Of a DNA stretch of 64,000 nt, positions 43,315 to 51,827 are shown piece after piece (within the stretch, counting starts at the first letter, position 1; each line of letters opens with the position of its first letter). Made by a program: the position numbers and the translations under genes. Origin of the DNA: Sulfurovum zhangzhouensis (GTDB lineage Bacteria; Campylobacterota; Campylobacteria; Campylobacterales; Sulfurovaceae). The stretch is taken from contig NZ_JAQIBD010000002.1 in NCBI RefSeq assembly GCF_030347965.1, positions 1 to 64,000 on the forward strand, read 5' to 3'. The notes beneath the pieces were generated by a model. That model ran no database searches, was not told the origin of the DNA, and was given only the letters and a program-made list of their open reading frames with translations.

Positions 43315-45012
43315 ATGAAAAAACTCTCTACATTCATAATGATACTTTCAGTACCTTTTTTGATCGCGTGTGGAGGCGGAGGTACCGGCAGCGATAGCGG
43401 TGATGACGGAGATACTGGAAATACTGGAGGCACCGGTGGCGGTACTACTGGAAGTGCTTATGTACTTTCTGCGTGGAATGATCTTGGTATGCACTGTATG
43501 GATGGGAAAGATTTCTCAGTATTCTCTGTGCTCCCTCCATATAATAACCTGCATGCACAGATCAAAGATAAGAACGGTGATCTGGTAACCTCCGGTATCA
43601 TTCTAACGTATGAAGCAACACCGGGTGTGGACAATAAATGGAATACAACCAGTATAGAGACAACAGATGGAAAGAGCAAAACAAACTTCTGGGACTATGT
43701 CATCGATCTTTTTGGCGCGAATCTGGCACCTGATATTGGTCTTACCGGCAACCCTATGGCAAGTAAAACACCTGCCCAAATGACATTTAACAACGATCAT
43801 CATTGGTGGGAGGCTGAAGGTATCCCCCTCACACCATACAATGATGACGGTACAAAAAATTACTATCCATTGGTTAAAGTCACGGCAAAAGACACACAAG
43901 GAAATATACTTGCACAGGTAGAAACCGTACTTCCTGTCAGTGATGAAATGGACTGTAAACGATGTCATTCTACCAGTAACAATGTTGCAGCAGCCAAGCC
44001 GAATGCAGGCTGGGTTGGTGATCCAGATGCTGAAAAAGACTACAAATACAATATTCTTAGACTGCATGATGATAAACAACCTAGCGCTGTAAGCGACCAT
44101 GCTACGGAACTTGCGAACAAGGGCTATGAATATAATAGTGAGGGGCTTGAAATGACGGCAAGAAGCGGTACTCCGGTACTCTGTGTTGCCTGCCATAAAT
44201 CCAATGCATTACCGGGTGTCGGTATCGGACTTAAGCCATTTACTCAGGCAATGCATGGTTTCCATGCAAATGTTACAGACCCTAATACCGGTCTTCAACT
44301 TGGTGACAGTACAAATAGATCAGCTTGTTATGCCTGCCACCCCGGAGCAGCAACAAAATGTCTAAGAGGTGCTATGGGTGATGCACAAAATCCTGACGGA
44401 AGTTCACAGATGCAATGTCAAAGCTGTCACGGATCTATGCATGCTGTAGGAGCTACAGACAGAGAAGGATGGCTGAATGAACCGAATTGTCAAGCATGTC
44501 ACCATGACGGTGTGCGTGAAACAAGTGCTATCGATCCTGCAACCAATACTTTGAGAAATGCTGTGGATACAAAGTTTGCAACTAATCCAAATACACCGAT
44601 GAACGGCTTAAGTCTTTATAGATTCAGTACAGGACACGGTAACCTTCAGTGTGAAGCATGTCATGGATCAACTCATGCAATCTATCCGGCACATGAAGCA
44701 GATAATCGTCTCAGTATGACTATACAGGGGCATACCGGGACTATCGCGGAGTGTACCGCATGTCACAACACCGTACCAAATACTGTGACAGGAGGGCCGC
44801 ATGGAATGCACCCGGTTGGAGCATCCTGGGTAAGCGCGCATCAAGATGTAGGAGGAGATATGCCAGGTCAATGTAAAGCATGTCATGGATCTGACTACCG
44901 GGGGTCAGTACTCTCTAAAATGTTTACAGATAGAACATTATATAATAAAGCCTTCACCAAAGGTCACCAGGTCAGTTGTTACGACTGTCATGACGGACCG
45001 GCTGGAGATTAA
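43315..45012 (+). CDS. nine-haem c-type cytochrome lipoprotein
   Basis: A 565-aa protein with a lipoprotein signal peptide (lipobox ending at Cys19 in PFLIAC) and a Gly/Asp/Thr-rich linker (20-44). Residues 45-215 form a haem-free domain (DLGMHCMDGKDFSVF, GKSKTNFWDY, DHHWWEAEGIPLTPY). From DCKRCH on, nine CxxCH motifs follow: CKRCH, CVACH, CYACH, CQSCH, CQACH, CEACH, CTACH, CKACH and CYDCH. It is anchored in the outer or inner membrane facing the periplasm or outside, and probably carries electrons to or from an unknown partner. I recall the haem-free domain from other multihaem cytochromes but cannot name it. Confidence 0.88.
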   Translation: MKKLSTFIMILSVPFLIACGGGGTGSDSGDDGDTGNTGGTGGGTTGSAYVLSAWNDLGMHCMDGKDFSVFSVLPPYNNLHAQIKDKNGDLVTSGIILTYEATPGVDNKWNTTSIETTDGKSKTNFWDYVIDLFGANLAPDIGLTGNPMASKTPAQMTFNNDHHWWEAEGIPLTPYNDDGTKNYYPLVKVTAKDTQGNILAQVETVLPVSDEMDCKRCHSTSNNVAAAKPNAGWVGDPDAEKDYKYNILRLHDDKQPSAVSDHATELANKGYEYNSEGLEMTARSGTPVLCVACHKSNALPGVGIGLKPFTQAMHGFHANVTDPNTGLQLGDSTNRSACYACHPGAATKCLRGAMGDAQNPDGSSQMQCQSCHGSMHAVGATDREGWLNEPNCQACHHDGVRETSAIDPATNTLRNAVDTKFATNPNTPMNGLSLYRFSTGHGNLQCEACHGSTHAIYPAHEADNRLSMTIQGHTGTIAECTACHNTVPNTVTGGPHGMHPVGASWVSAHQDVGGDMPGQCKACHGSDYRGSVLSKMFTDRTLYNKAFTKGHQVSCYDCHDGPAGD

Positions 45013-45038
45013 GGAAAAGAGGTTTATCCCCCTTTTCC
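45013..45038 (+). terminator. hairpin after the nine-haem cytochrome gene
   Basis: GGAAAAG-GG pairs with CC-CTTTTCC over ten positions with one A-C mismatch, directly after the stop codon. There is no following T-run, so it is at most a moderate terminator. Confidence 0.5.
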
Positions 45039-45077
45039 CCACTTCAATTAGTTCACATTTGTAGTGTATAAGTTAAA

Positions 45078-45392
45078 CTATATGCTACTTATTTTGTGAA
45101 GCTCATCCAATACATCATTCAAAGCATCATACAAGCCTTTTTTATATTCACTATCGTTCATAGTAGAGTATTTCTCCATTTGCTCTACTATGTGTTCTTT
45201 AAAGCGGTCATTGATATGCTTCTCTTCCTGGAGGAAATAAAAACAAAGATCACTGATATAATCATAGGCAGCTAATCTTCCATTACGATATTTTTCACTA
45301 AATTCCGGATGCTTACTATACCTATAATGAGTTGAACGGGCATAAAAGAGTCCACTCATCTTCTCAAGCATCTCTTTTGATGAAGTTTTCAT
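45078..45392 (-). CDS. hypothetical helical protein, 104 aa
   Basis: A soluble, probably all-helical, charged protein (for example EEKHINDRFKEHIVEQMEKY) of unknown family. It lacks a signal peptide. I chose the ATG at 45392 because GAGG lies five to six bases upstream; a longer frame to 45446 has no such site. It is a single gene next to the repeat element at 45502. Confidence 0.55.
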   Translation of the reverse strand: MKTSSKEMLEKMSGLFYARSTHYRYSKHPEFSEKYRNGRLAAYDYISDLCFYFLQEEKHINDRFKEHIVEQMEKYSTMNDSEYKKGLYDALNDVLDELHKISSI

Positions 45393-45501
45393 AGTTCGCC
45401 TCAATACTTTTTTAGTATTGTGGCATGAAAAAAAAGGATAGGTCATTTATATGTCAAATTGTGATTTTTAAGATAATAGGACAAACAAATGATGTACGGA
45501 T

Positions 45502-45519
45502 CCGGCAATATCTGCCAGA
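45502..45519. repeat. dispersed palindromic element, copy 1
   Basis: CCGGCAATATCTGCCAGA, an imperfect form of the TTGGCAGAnTCTGCCAA core, preceded by CAAATGATGTACGGAT, which also precedes the copy at 60027. It lies between the genes ending at 45530 (outer-membrane protein) and starting at 45392. Confidence 0.6.
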
Positions 45520-45529
45520 TTAGAAAAGT

Positions 45530-46165
45530 TTAAAACTTATAGGTTACACCTATATTTATAGCATCGACAACGACGTCTTGATCTATCCAGGTATTATCAA
45601 ATCCTTTATCATCGTAAAGTCTTGTATAATCAATAAATAATCCAATATTTTCATAAACATCATATGTAGCCCCTACTCCCCATTGGAAACCGTTCTCAGA
45701 ATACTCTGTTCCATCATCCAGAGTAACTTGACCATATCCTAACAATGCATAAAGCGTCAGACTTCCTATTGGATACATTGGTTTTAGATACAAAGCAAGA
45801 TTAGACATATCAGCATCAAGTTCGCTGTCGCCGGCATCATTTTCTACATCCAGATTACCCATCGAAAAACTATATCTGCCTTCCAAAGCTAGAAATTGAT
45901 TAAAATTATACCCTGCAAGTAAGAGTAATGAATGTCCGGTAATATCGGTTTCTCCTAGTACAGGTGGATGGAAAACACTATTGAGCATTTGTGATCCCTC
46001 AATATTCATATTCAAATGAGAATAACCTGCACCAACATAGAAATTACCGGCCGGTGATTCCTCCACTTCTTCTACAATAGACTCCACAGGCTGGATATTA
46101 CCACCTGCTATCGAAAATGTACTTATTGTACTTAGTAGGACTAGTGATAGTGTAATCTTTTTCAT
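45530..46165 (-). CDS. outer-membrane beta-barrel protein (OmpA/Omp25-like)
   Basis: A 211-aa protein with a signal peptide (LSLVLLSTISTFSIAGG) and an eight-strand-type small barrel: NFYVGAGYSHLNM at the start of the barrel, LLAGYNFNQFLALEGRYSFS, LYLKPMYPIGSLTLYALLGYG, and GVTYKF at the C-terminus. This is the common outer-membrane protein beta-barrel family (OMP_b-brl). The start ATG 46165 has AAGGAG. It is paralogous to the gene at 48482: both carry GG(N/D)IxPVE after the signal peptide and end in GVTYKF. The role is unknown. Confidence 0.85.
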   Translation of the reverse strand: MKKITLSLVLLSTISTFSIAGGNIQPVESIVEEVEESPAGNFYVGAGYSHLNMNIEGSQMLNSVFHPPVLGETDITGHSLLLLAGYNFNQFLALEGRYSFSMGNLDVENDAGDSELDADMSNLALYLKPMYPIGSLTLYALLGYGQVTLDDGTEYSENGFQWGVGATYDVYENIGLFIDYTRLYDDKGFDNTWIDQDVVVDAINIGVTYKF

Positions 46166-46514
46166 TTCTTCTCCTTGTAATGATTTCATAATTCAAAGTA
46201 TAATACGATAGATGTGCATTATCTGTGTAGTAAAATCCTGATGATTGGGCACAGGCAAAAAGAGATATAAAAAGCATATAAAATAAAAAACATACTTAGT
46301 TGTCTTTGTATGGGATGCATGCTATTGAGACATATCTAATAACTATCGAAGAAGTGCTCTCACATACAAAATATGACAGACTCTGGCAATGACTTGACCT
46401 ACTAATTTATAAACTTTTTTAATATTTATTCTTAGCTAAGTTTATATGGATATACTTCGTTACTATTTTGTAGCTTTCCTATCTATAATTTACATCCAAC
46501 ACAATTACATTTAT
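46166..46514. other. intergenic region with a degraded palindromic element
   Basis: About 350 AT-rich bases. GACAGACTCTGGCAA at 46375-46389 is a diverged copy of the palindromic core found elsewhere in this part of the window, preceded by CTCACATACAAAATAT. The promoter of the tRNA gene is expected close to 46480. No gene is evident. Confidence 0.5.
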
Positions 46515-46591
<77 letters not shown>

Positions 46592-46613
46592 ATACTTTAA
46601 TAAAGGAGAAAAT

Positions 46614-46778
46614 ATGTCTATAAATAATATATCAACACAAACTAGACTGAAAGTTTTAGTTAGACTTTTAAAGAATAATGAACCATTTGATATTGCCTGT
46701 TCAAAATCAGGATTAGCAATAAAAAATGCCAAAAAACTTTTAAACGATAGACCTAATGAAACAATAATTCATATATAA
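46614..46778 (+). CDS. 54-aa protein, possible HTH
   Basis: Begins 22 bp after the initiator tRNA, with AAAGGAG at ideal spacing before the ATG. The sequence (TRLKVLVRLLKNNEPFDIAC, then SKSGLAIKNAKKLLN) reads as three helices and could be a small helix-turn-helix. It may be read through from the tRNA promoter. No family is recognised. Confidence 0.5.
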   Translation: MSINNISTQTRLKVLVRLLKNNEPFDIACSKSGLAIKNAKKLLNDRPNETIIHI

Positions 46779-46860
46779 ATCATTCACCTGCATATCCACA
46801 CATACAGATAATTTCTATATCAATAATCATATAAACTTTACAACTAAAATAAGTTTGATT

Positions 46861-46927
46861 TTGGGCAGAGTACCAAGTCTTAAAATACTAAAATTTGATG
46901 GCTGAGAGTAAGGGAATAAAATCCCTT
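46861..46927. repeat. dispersed element, copy with core and hairpin
   Basis: TTGGGCAGAGTACCAA (46861-46876) is a diverged core. GGCTGAGAGTAAGGGA (46900-46915) with the AAGGGA/TCCCTT hairpin follows and ends next to the MFS gene, for which it may serve as a terminator. The same order, core then GGCTGA-type hairpin, is seen at 51828-51922. Confidence 0.55.
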
Positions 46928-46943
46928 TAAAGCCTTGCCTTTA

Positions 46944-48122
46944 TCACGCCTTCACCGGTTCAATTCTTTTTGCATACACCAGAAGTAATATCCCGATAAA
47001 GACAATAAATGCCGTGACATACAATGTAGAATTATAATTACCGAAATAATCTATCAAAGCTACACTATAGAGTGGTGCACCCACTTGTCCTATCCCATAA
47101 GCTGCTGTCATCGCTCCCATAAGTACTACTGGGTTTTTCCCGGCAAGTAGACCGCCAAGATTTAAAAAAAGTGCTACAAGACCGATGAAGGTACTTCCGT
47201 AAAGCGCACCACTAAGTAAGTTCAGTATCATATTTGTAGTAAATGCAGGAATGAGAATACCAATGATCTGCAGTGCCATAGCGACAATAATAATATTAAG
47301 ACTTCCAAATCTGTGAGCCCATCGCATCCAGAGTATTGACGAAGGGATCCCCGAAATACCTACAATAAGCCAACCAAGGTTCCCATATCCCTCCAGTCCT
47401 TCAAGCGAGTTAATGATATCCGGCAGAAAAGTTCCCTGGACCACAAAACCTACCCCTTCAGTAAAATATGCCAAGATCAGAAGAATGACATAGGTAGAAA
47501 AGATGGATTTAGACAGTGGATGTTTAACAGACTCTTTTTTTATCGCTTTATCAAAAGATAAAATATAAAGAGAATAAAAAGTAACCACAAAAGCAAATAT
47601 TGATAAGGCTAGCCATGCTTCATGCCAGGTACTGTCTCTGAGAATATATTGGCTTATGAATTCAGAAATAACGATAGAAAAACCAATACCGCTAAAGTGT
47701 ATTCCCATAGCTTTTGTTTTATTTTCAAAATTCAACTTGACCATGACGATAGCACCACCGACTATCAGGACCATCGCTGAGCCAAAACCCGCGATCACTC
47801 TTGAAACCAGCCATAGTGCTTCGTTAGTGCTTAAAGCCAATACCAGTGTCGTAACGATGCTCAGGACCATACCTATCCTAAAGTACTTTACTTTGGTATT
47901 GATATCTTTGATAAATATAGAAAAAGCAGCACCTGCCAAATAGCCTGCAAAATTTAATGATGCTAAAACTCCTGCATAAGAAAGGGTTAAAAAGTCTTCA
48001 AGCATATAAGGAAGAAGTGAAGTAAAAGCGAACCGTGCCACACCTATACCTACTACGATAGCCAGTATACCGGCGAGAAGTATGGCAGTGTTATTGTTTT
48101 TGTCCAGAAGAGTTTTTATCAT
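46944..48122 (-). CDS. MFS transporter, YbfB/YjiJ family
   Basis: A 392-aa protein with twelve membrane segments. GIGVARFAFTSLLPYML in segment 1 is the family hallmark of the YbfB/YjiJ permeases, and SRVIAGFGSAMVLIVGG and AAYGIGQVGAPLYS fit the same group. The substrate is unknown. The ATG lacks a strong ribosome-binding site (GGAAAAAACAGC). It stands alone between repeat elements on both sides. Confidence 0.85.
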   Translation of the reverse strand: MIKTLLDKNNNTAILLAGILAIVVGIGVARFAFTSLLPYMLEDFLTLSYAGVLASLNFAGYLAGAAFSIFIKDINTKVKYFRIGMVLSIVTTLVLALSTNEALWLVSRVIAGFGSAMVLIVGGAIVMVKLNFENKTKAMGIHFSGIGFSIVISEFISQYILRDSTWHEAWLALSIFAFVVTFYSLYILSFDKAIKKESVKHPLSKSIFSTYVILLILAYFTEGVGFVVQGTFLPDIINSLEGLEGYGNLGWLIVGISGIPSSILWMRWAHRFGSLNIIIVAMALQIIGILIPAFTTNMILNLLSGALYGSTFIGLVALFLNLGGLLAGKNPVVLMGAMTAAYGIGQVGAPLYSVALIDYFGNYNSTLYVTAFIVFIGILLLVYAKRIEPVKA

Positions 48123-48206
48123 GCTGTTTTTTCCGAGATTATAGTGACAGTAGACTTAATACTGAATAGTAAAATGGATTCCATGATTGAGTTAAAGATT
48201 TTATAT

Positions 48207-48328
48207 CCGGCAGACAGTAAGGGATTCGAAAGTTTTGGTATCCCTCTCTCCATGCTCTATCTAGGTCATACACGATTTTACTGTCATCTGCATGCAAAAA
48301 ATGACGTCTAAATGAGCAGACTCTGCCA
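48207..48328. repeat. dispersed element, nearly complete copy
   Basis: CCGGCAGACAGTAAGGGATT begins the element, with AGGGAT paired to ATCCCT (48219-48246), and GAGCAGACTCTGCC (48314-48328) ends it after AAAAATGACGTCTAAAT. It fills most of the 360-bp gap between the MFS and outer-membrane protein genes; the rest (to 48481) holds the promoter of the latter. Confidence 0.65.
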
Positions 48329-48481
48329 AGAGATGCTGAACAGGTTATTATGGTACTTTCTTGGACACGTTATGCTTTGGTTAAATATTTGTTAATGTTT
48401 TGTTAATATTTAAGTTCTTATTATGAAAAAAATAAATATTATTCACATCCATAAAAGGATAAAAGGAAAAAAGGATTAAAA

Positions 48482-49105
48482 ATGAAAAAGATTACATCTT
48501 CATTCGTAGCTGCTATGGCAGTAAGTACATTCGCATTTGCAGGTGGTGACATTGCTCCAGTAGAACCAGTAGTAGAAACTCAAGAAGCTCAGTCATCTAT
48601 TTTTGATGGCTTCTATGTTGGACTTGGTTATACTAAACCAATGACAATTTCTAATGTTTGTGAGTATGATGATTGTACAATCAAATCACAAGGTCTAACT
48701 GCTCAAGTAGGTTATGAGTTTAATGAAAATATTGCAGCAGAAGTTAGATATATCAGAAGTTCTGGAGATGCTGACCATTCAACTCAAGGTGACTATGATA
48801 TGTCAATCAAAAGTTTAGGTTTTTATGTAAAAGGAATGTATGCTATCGGTGATTTCTCACCATACGTTTATCTAGGTGCTGCTAATACAAAACTTGATTT
48901 GGCTAATAACCCTTCTTATTTTTACGAAAGCAAAACAACTCTTGGTTATGGTCTAGGCCTAAGCTATAGCGTTACAGAAAATATTTCAGTTTTTGTAGAC
49001 TATATGCATAATGACCTTGGTGCATTTCAACCAGGAGAATATTATGGTTGGAATGGTGATTTGGACTTTACTGCAACAACATATGGTGTAACTTACAAAT
49101 TCTAA
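48482..49105 (+). CDS. outer-membrane beta-barrel protein, paralogue of the 45530 gene
   Basis: A 207-aa protein with signal peptide (SSFVAAMAVSTFAFAGG) and small-barrel signature: GFYVGLGYTKPM, AQVGYEFNENIAAEVRYIRS, LGFYVKGMYAIGDFSPYVYL and the terminal GVTYKF. AAAAGG upstream of the ATG, and a terminator directly after the gene. Its coding bias (frequent GTT, GCT, ATG-rich start region) looks like that of an abundant protein. The pair with 45530-46165 suggests duplication within this region. Specific function unknown. Confidence 0.85.
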   Translation: MKKITSSFVAAMAVSTFAFAGGDIAPVEPVVETQEAQSSIFDGFYVGLGYTKPMTISNVCEYDDCTIKSQGLTAQVGYEFNENIAAEVRYIRSSGDADHSTQGDYDMSIKSLGFYVKGMYAIGDFSPYVYLGAANTKLDLANNPSYFYESKTTLGYGLGLSYSVTENISVFVDYMHNDLGAFQPGEYYGWNGDLDFTATTYGVTYKF

Positions 49106-49112
49106 TATAATA

Positions 49113-49143
49113 AAAGTCAACCGGAGTCTTTCTGGCTGACTTT
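49113..49143 (+). terminator. terminator of the 48482 outer-membrane gene
   Basis: AAAGTCA (49113-49119) pairs with TGACTTT (49137-49143), with CC/GG pairs inside the loop; the following bases are T-rich (ACTTTCTTC). It sits just after the stop codon at 49105. Confidence 0.75.
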
Positions 49144-49291
49144 ACTTTCTTCTTACATCTTAATTATCTTCAATAAAATAACTAAAAGTATTTCTCTCTT
49201 TTGGAGTAAAGACTTCAATCTAATCACATAGTCTTTTTGGCTATTTGTCTAAATTAAAAGGCTTGAAATGTCTACTACTTAAGACTTTGCT

Positions 49292-49415
49292 GGCTGACAG
49301 TGAGAGATTAGAAAACTTTGCTATCTCTCACACAATACCCTATTTTGTGCCCCTCTAAAAGATTAGTTCGCTATAAGCAAAAAAATGACGTATAATTTTG
49401 GCAGATTCTGCCAAA
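49292..49415. repeat. dispersed element, best-preserved copy
   Basis: GGCTGACAGTGAGAGATTAG starts the element, with GAGAGAT facing ATCTCTC; CCCTATTTTGTGCCCC lies in the middle; the perfect palindrome TTTGGCAGATTCTGCCAAA ends it at 49397-49415 after AAAAATGACGTATAAT. This copy is the reference for the family. The whole 49106-49864 gap otherwise holds only the terminator and the remnant at 49513. Confidence 0.7.
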
Positions 49416-49512
49416 TGATTAAATATCTGATCGCCCTATTTTATAAGGTTTCAAAAAGGTGATACTCTATTCATACCAGTATCACCACTTTTTATTTTGC
49501 TAGGTACAGGTT

Positions 49513-49665
49513 CTAAAATCCTACATGGAGTATGATAAGTAGATGATTTTTATCATTGTCAGGATGTACGTCAAAATCATACGTGTAATTCAAAAGCAGA
49601 TGTACATTTTGGGCGATAAAGTACTTAGCTCTGATAATCGCTTTATCTTCAGAAGAATCGGACAC
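49513..49665 (-). pseudogene. C-terminal remnant of an outer-membrane beta-barrel gene
   Basis: The minus strand reads 50 residues ending in LLIILHVGF, with AIIRAKYFIAQNVHLLLNY before it: amphipathic strands and a terminal Phe typical of a porin's last strands. An in-frame TAA lies directly upstream (49666-49668), GTG 49665 has no ribosome-binding site, and further upstream the frame continues as HSLGYNW before another stop. This is therefore a decayed gene end, not an expressed protein. Confidence 0.6.
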
Positions 49666-49864
49666 TTACCAATTGTAGCCGAGGGAGTGAAAAAGCCTTC
49701 TCTATATAGTTAATATCATTTTACAAATTAATGATAGTAGCTATATTTATTACTATCAAATGTTTTTAAAATATATTTATAAAAAAGTTTTCTTTATTAA
49801 TAATTTTTATTGACACTATTTACATTTTATTATACTATATAATGAAAATGAATAGGAGAATATT

Positions 49865-50014
49865 ATGTTTATAGGTGATACTGTTCAATTGAATTCAGGT
49901 GGCCCTCTGATGACTATAGAAGCTGTTTATGAGAGCGAAGTTACTTGTATTTGGTTTGATAACAATAGTGTAGTACGTCATAATTTTAATGAAGTTCTTT
50001 TAGTGAAAATCTAA
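49865..50014 (+). CDS. YodC-like (DUF2158) small protein
   Basis: A 49-aa protein: GDTVQLNSGGPLMTIEAV and CIWFDNNSVVRHNFNEVLLV match the DUF2158/YodC pattern (GDxVxLKSGGPxMTV and CxWFD). These are small beta proteins of unknown role that recur in proteobacteria. AGGAG precedes the ATG. It lies alone after the long gap with the outer-membrane remnant. Confidence 0.8.
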   Translation: MFIGDTVQLNSGGPLMTIEAVYESEVTCIWFDNNSVVRHNFNEVLLVKI

Positions 50015-50204
50015 TGTTTTAGATCTATGCCCTATTACAGTATAGTTTTTAAAATTTTAATATATCCTTTTTGTGTAATCAATAAAAAACGTAACTACAA
50101 ACCATACTAAAAGTATTTATTTCTTGAGATGAATGTAAAAAATGCATACTTCACAGTAACGATCTTCTTCACACATATTGTGATTTTTGAAATAAGGAGC
50201 TCAA

Positions 50205-50411
50205 ATGACTGATGATATCTATGAAGCAATGTTTGCCGTTTATGAATATGAATGCAATAGTCATCAAAAATTTGGGCGATTATATGGGGTAGTAGATGAT
50301 GAAGATATTATTCTGTGTGTACGTTCAAGTTTAGCAGAACAATTCTCTAAAGAAGAAGCAGAGTCTTTCTTTGAAGAACATCTAAAACGAAATCCTGAAA
50401 AATATATCTAA
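50205..50411 (+). CDS. hypothetical acidic protein, 68 aa
   Basis: A small soluble protein with acidic helices at both ends (KEEAESFFEEHLKRNPEKYI) and a central VDDEDIILCVRSS. AAGGAG lies before the ATG, which makes expression likely. The family is not recognised, and the gene stands between the YodC-like gene and the Asp/Thr-rich lipoprotein gene, all on the same strand but with gaps of 100-190 bp. Confidence 0.6.
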   Translation: MTDDIYEAMFAVYEYECNSHQKFGRLYGVVDDEDIILCVRSSLAEQFSKEEAESFFEEHLKRNPEKYI

Positions 50412-50512
50412 CAATACTCTTTAAGCCGGATTTCTGTTATATAAGGTATTTCTTAGAGAGAACACAAGCTGAATTAAGATGATTTTCTTAATTAATTTGT
50501 TAGGAGGTAAAA

Positions 50513-50821
50513 ATGAAAATTAAGTTATTGATTATTACATTAAGTGCATTGTTCTTGATTGGATGTGATGCTAGCAGCCTAGACAGTTCGGATGATGGTA
50601 ATGCGGTCATTCTTAATGATACAAATGATACCTTCACAAGCGATATTGATACAAAAGATGTTTACACAAGTGATACCGATATAAATGATATTGAGACGGC
50701 TGAAAATGACACAAACGATATTGATACAAGTGATACTGATACAGACGATACTGACTCAAATGATATTAATACTAGTGATACCGACATAAGCGATACTGAT
50801 ACAGATATCAATCTAGAATGA
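50513..50821 (+). CDS. Asp/Thr-repeat lipoprotein
   Basis: A 102-aa protein with a lipoprotein signal (ITLSALFLIGC, Cys18) and a mature part made almost only of Asp, Thr, Ser, Asn and Ile: irregular copies of DTSDTD, DIDTSD and NDTND. The DNA shows the matching GATACnAGyGATAyy repetition, so it may change length by slippage. Such acidic tails could bind calcium or act as a hydrated surface spacer. AGGAGG precedes the ATG. No family is recognised. Confidence 0.65.
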   Translation: MKIKLLIITLSALFLIGCDASSLDSSDDGNAVILNDTNDTFTSDIDTKDVYTSDTDINDIETAENDTNDIDTSDTDTDDTDSNDINTSDTDISDTDTDINLE

Positions 50822-50831
50822 CCTTAATTCT

Positions 50832-50852
50832 TTCCCATTATTGCAATGGGAA
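50832..50852 (+). terminator. hairpin after the Asp/Thr-repeat lipoprotein gene
   Basis: TTCCCATT (50832-50839) and AATGGGAA (50845-50852) form a perfect 8-bp stem with a 5-base loop, eleven bases after the stop codon. It lacks a T-run, so it is a probable but weak terminator. Confidence 0.5.
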
Positions 50853-50934
50853 TGTAGTATACATTTGGCGAGTACGTAGAATTCTAAGACCCAGACCAGA
50901 TTTAACACTTGCGATATCTATCCGTTTTTTGTAT

Positions 50935-51300
50935 TTATTTTATTGTTACCAAACCTTTATCGATCCAGCCCCAATTTATCCCGCCGTCTAACTCATATAC
51001 ATTTTTATATTTATATTTTAAGCCCAGTAACTCACCAATGGTTTTTGTTCTGTTTGCATGTGCGCATACTAAGATAAAAGGCTGTTCCTTGTCCACGACT
51101 ATCTTCGTAAATGCTTCAAAAAACTTATCAATGTCGTATTGCCCCATCTCATCAAAAAATGTGATCATATGGCTGCCTTCGATGATACCGTACTCTTCCC
51201 ACTCATCAGCTCTTCTAACATCGATTACTGGAAATCCTTCCTCTCTTTTTTGTTGAAACTCTTTCGTTGAAAGAGACTTAAACGGCCCAAAATTTAACAT
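50935..51300 (-). CDS. rhodanese-like domain protein
   Basis: A 121-aa single rhodanese domain: FPVIDVRRADEWEEYGIIEG is the CH2A motif, LVCAHANRTKTIG contains the active-site loop with its Cys, and LDGGINWGWIDKG is the C-terminal signature. The loop lacks the usual second-half basic residue pattern of thiosulfate transferases, so the acceptor is open. No signal peptide; cytoplasmic. It differs from the rhodanese at 19934 in sequence and length. Confidence 0.85.
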   Translation of the reverse strand: MLNFGPFKSLSTKEFQQKREEGFPVIDVRRADEWEEYGIIEGSHMITFFDEMGQYDIDKFFEAFTKIVVDKEQPFILVCAHANRTKTIGELLGLKYKYKNVYELDGGINWGWIDKGLVTIK

Positions 51301-51373
51301 CTGTTTCCTTTCTTAATTTGTTTCAAAACTCTACCACATAGGGTAAGATTCTCAATAGTAAAGAAGACTTCTT

Positions 51374-51730
51374 CTATTTTTTATACCTTTTTGTTAATCT
51401 GCAAAAATCGTAAAAATCACTTAACATCAAATAACGGATCTCTACATCTTCAAATTTTTTCTTTAAGATCACATGACCTGCCAAATAGAGTTTTACATCG
51501 TTTTGAAACTCTTTAGGGTACTCAAGTTTTTCTGCTTTCAAAGATGAAAAACACTCTAAAAAATCAAAAAAGAGTTTTGTCACGATCTCCTCTTTTTCTT
51601 GAGACCTGTTTGAGAAAAAATCCGTTGTTTCTTCAAATCTCTCACATATATTTACCAAACACGCATTCAAAATGGACTCCCTACTACAGACTGTTTTAAG
51701 TAGATATATACATAAATCATTCCTAAACAT
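51374..51730 (-). CDS. hypothetical helical protein, 118 aa
   Basis: A predicted all-helical protein with five cysteines spread through the chain (SRESILNACLVNICERF, FFDFLECFSS). No family is recognised. The ATG at 51730 has no visible ribosome-binding site, so the start is uncertain. It is on the same strand as, and 73 bp upstream of, the rhodanese gene; they might be co-transcribed. Confidence 0.5.
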   Translation of the reverse strand: MFRNDLCIYLLKTVCSRESILNACLVNICERFEETTDFFSNRSQEKEEIVTKLFFDFLECFSSLKAEKLEYPKEFQNDVKLYLAGHVILKKKFEDVEIRYLMLSDFYDFCRLTKRYKK

Positions 51731-51827
51731 AAAAGAAGGAATAGCAACTATCTCAATGCTGTCTAAATACGCCTTATGGCAATTATATATTTATTAATAT
51801 TATATACATGGTAGCGTTAATAAAACA

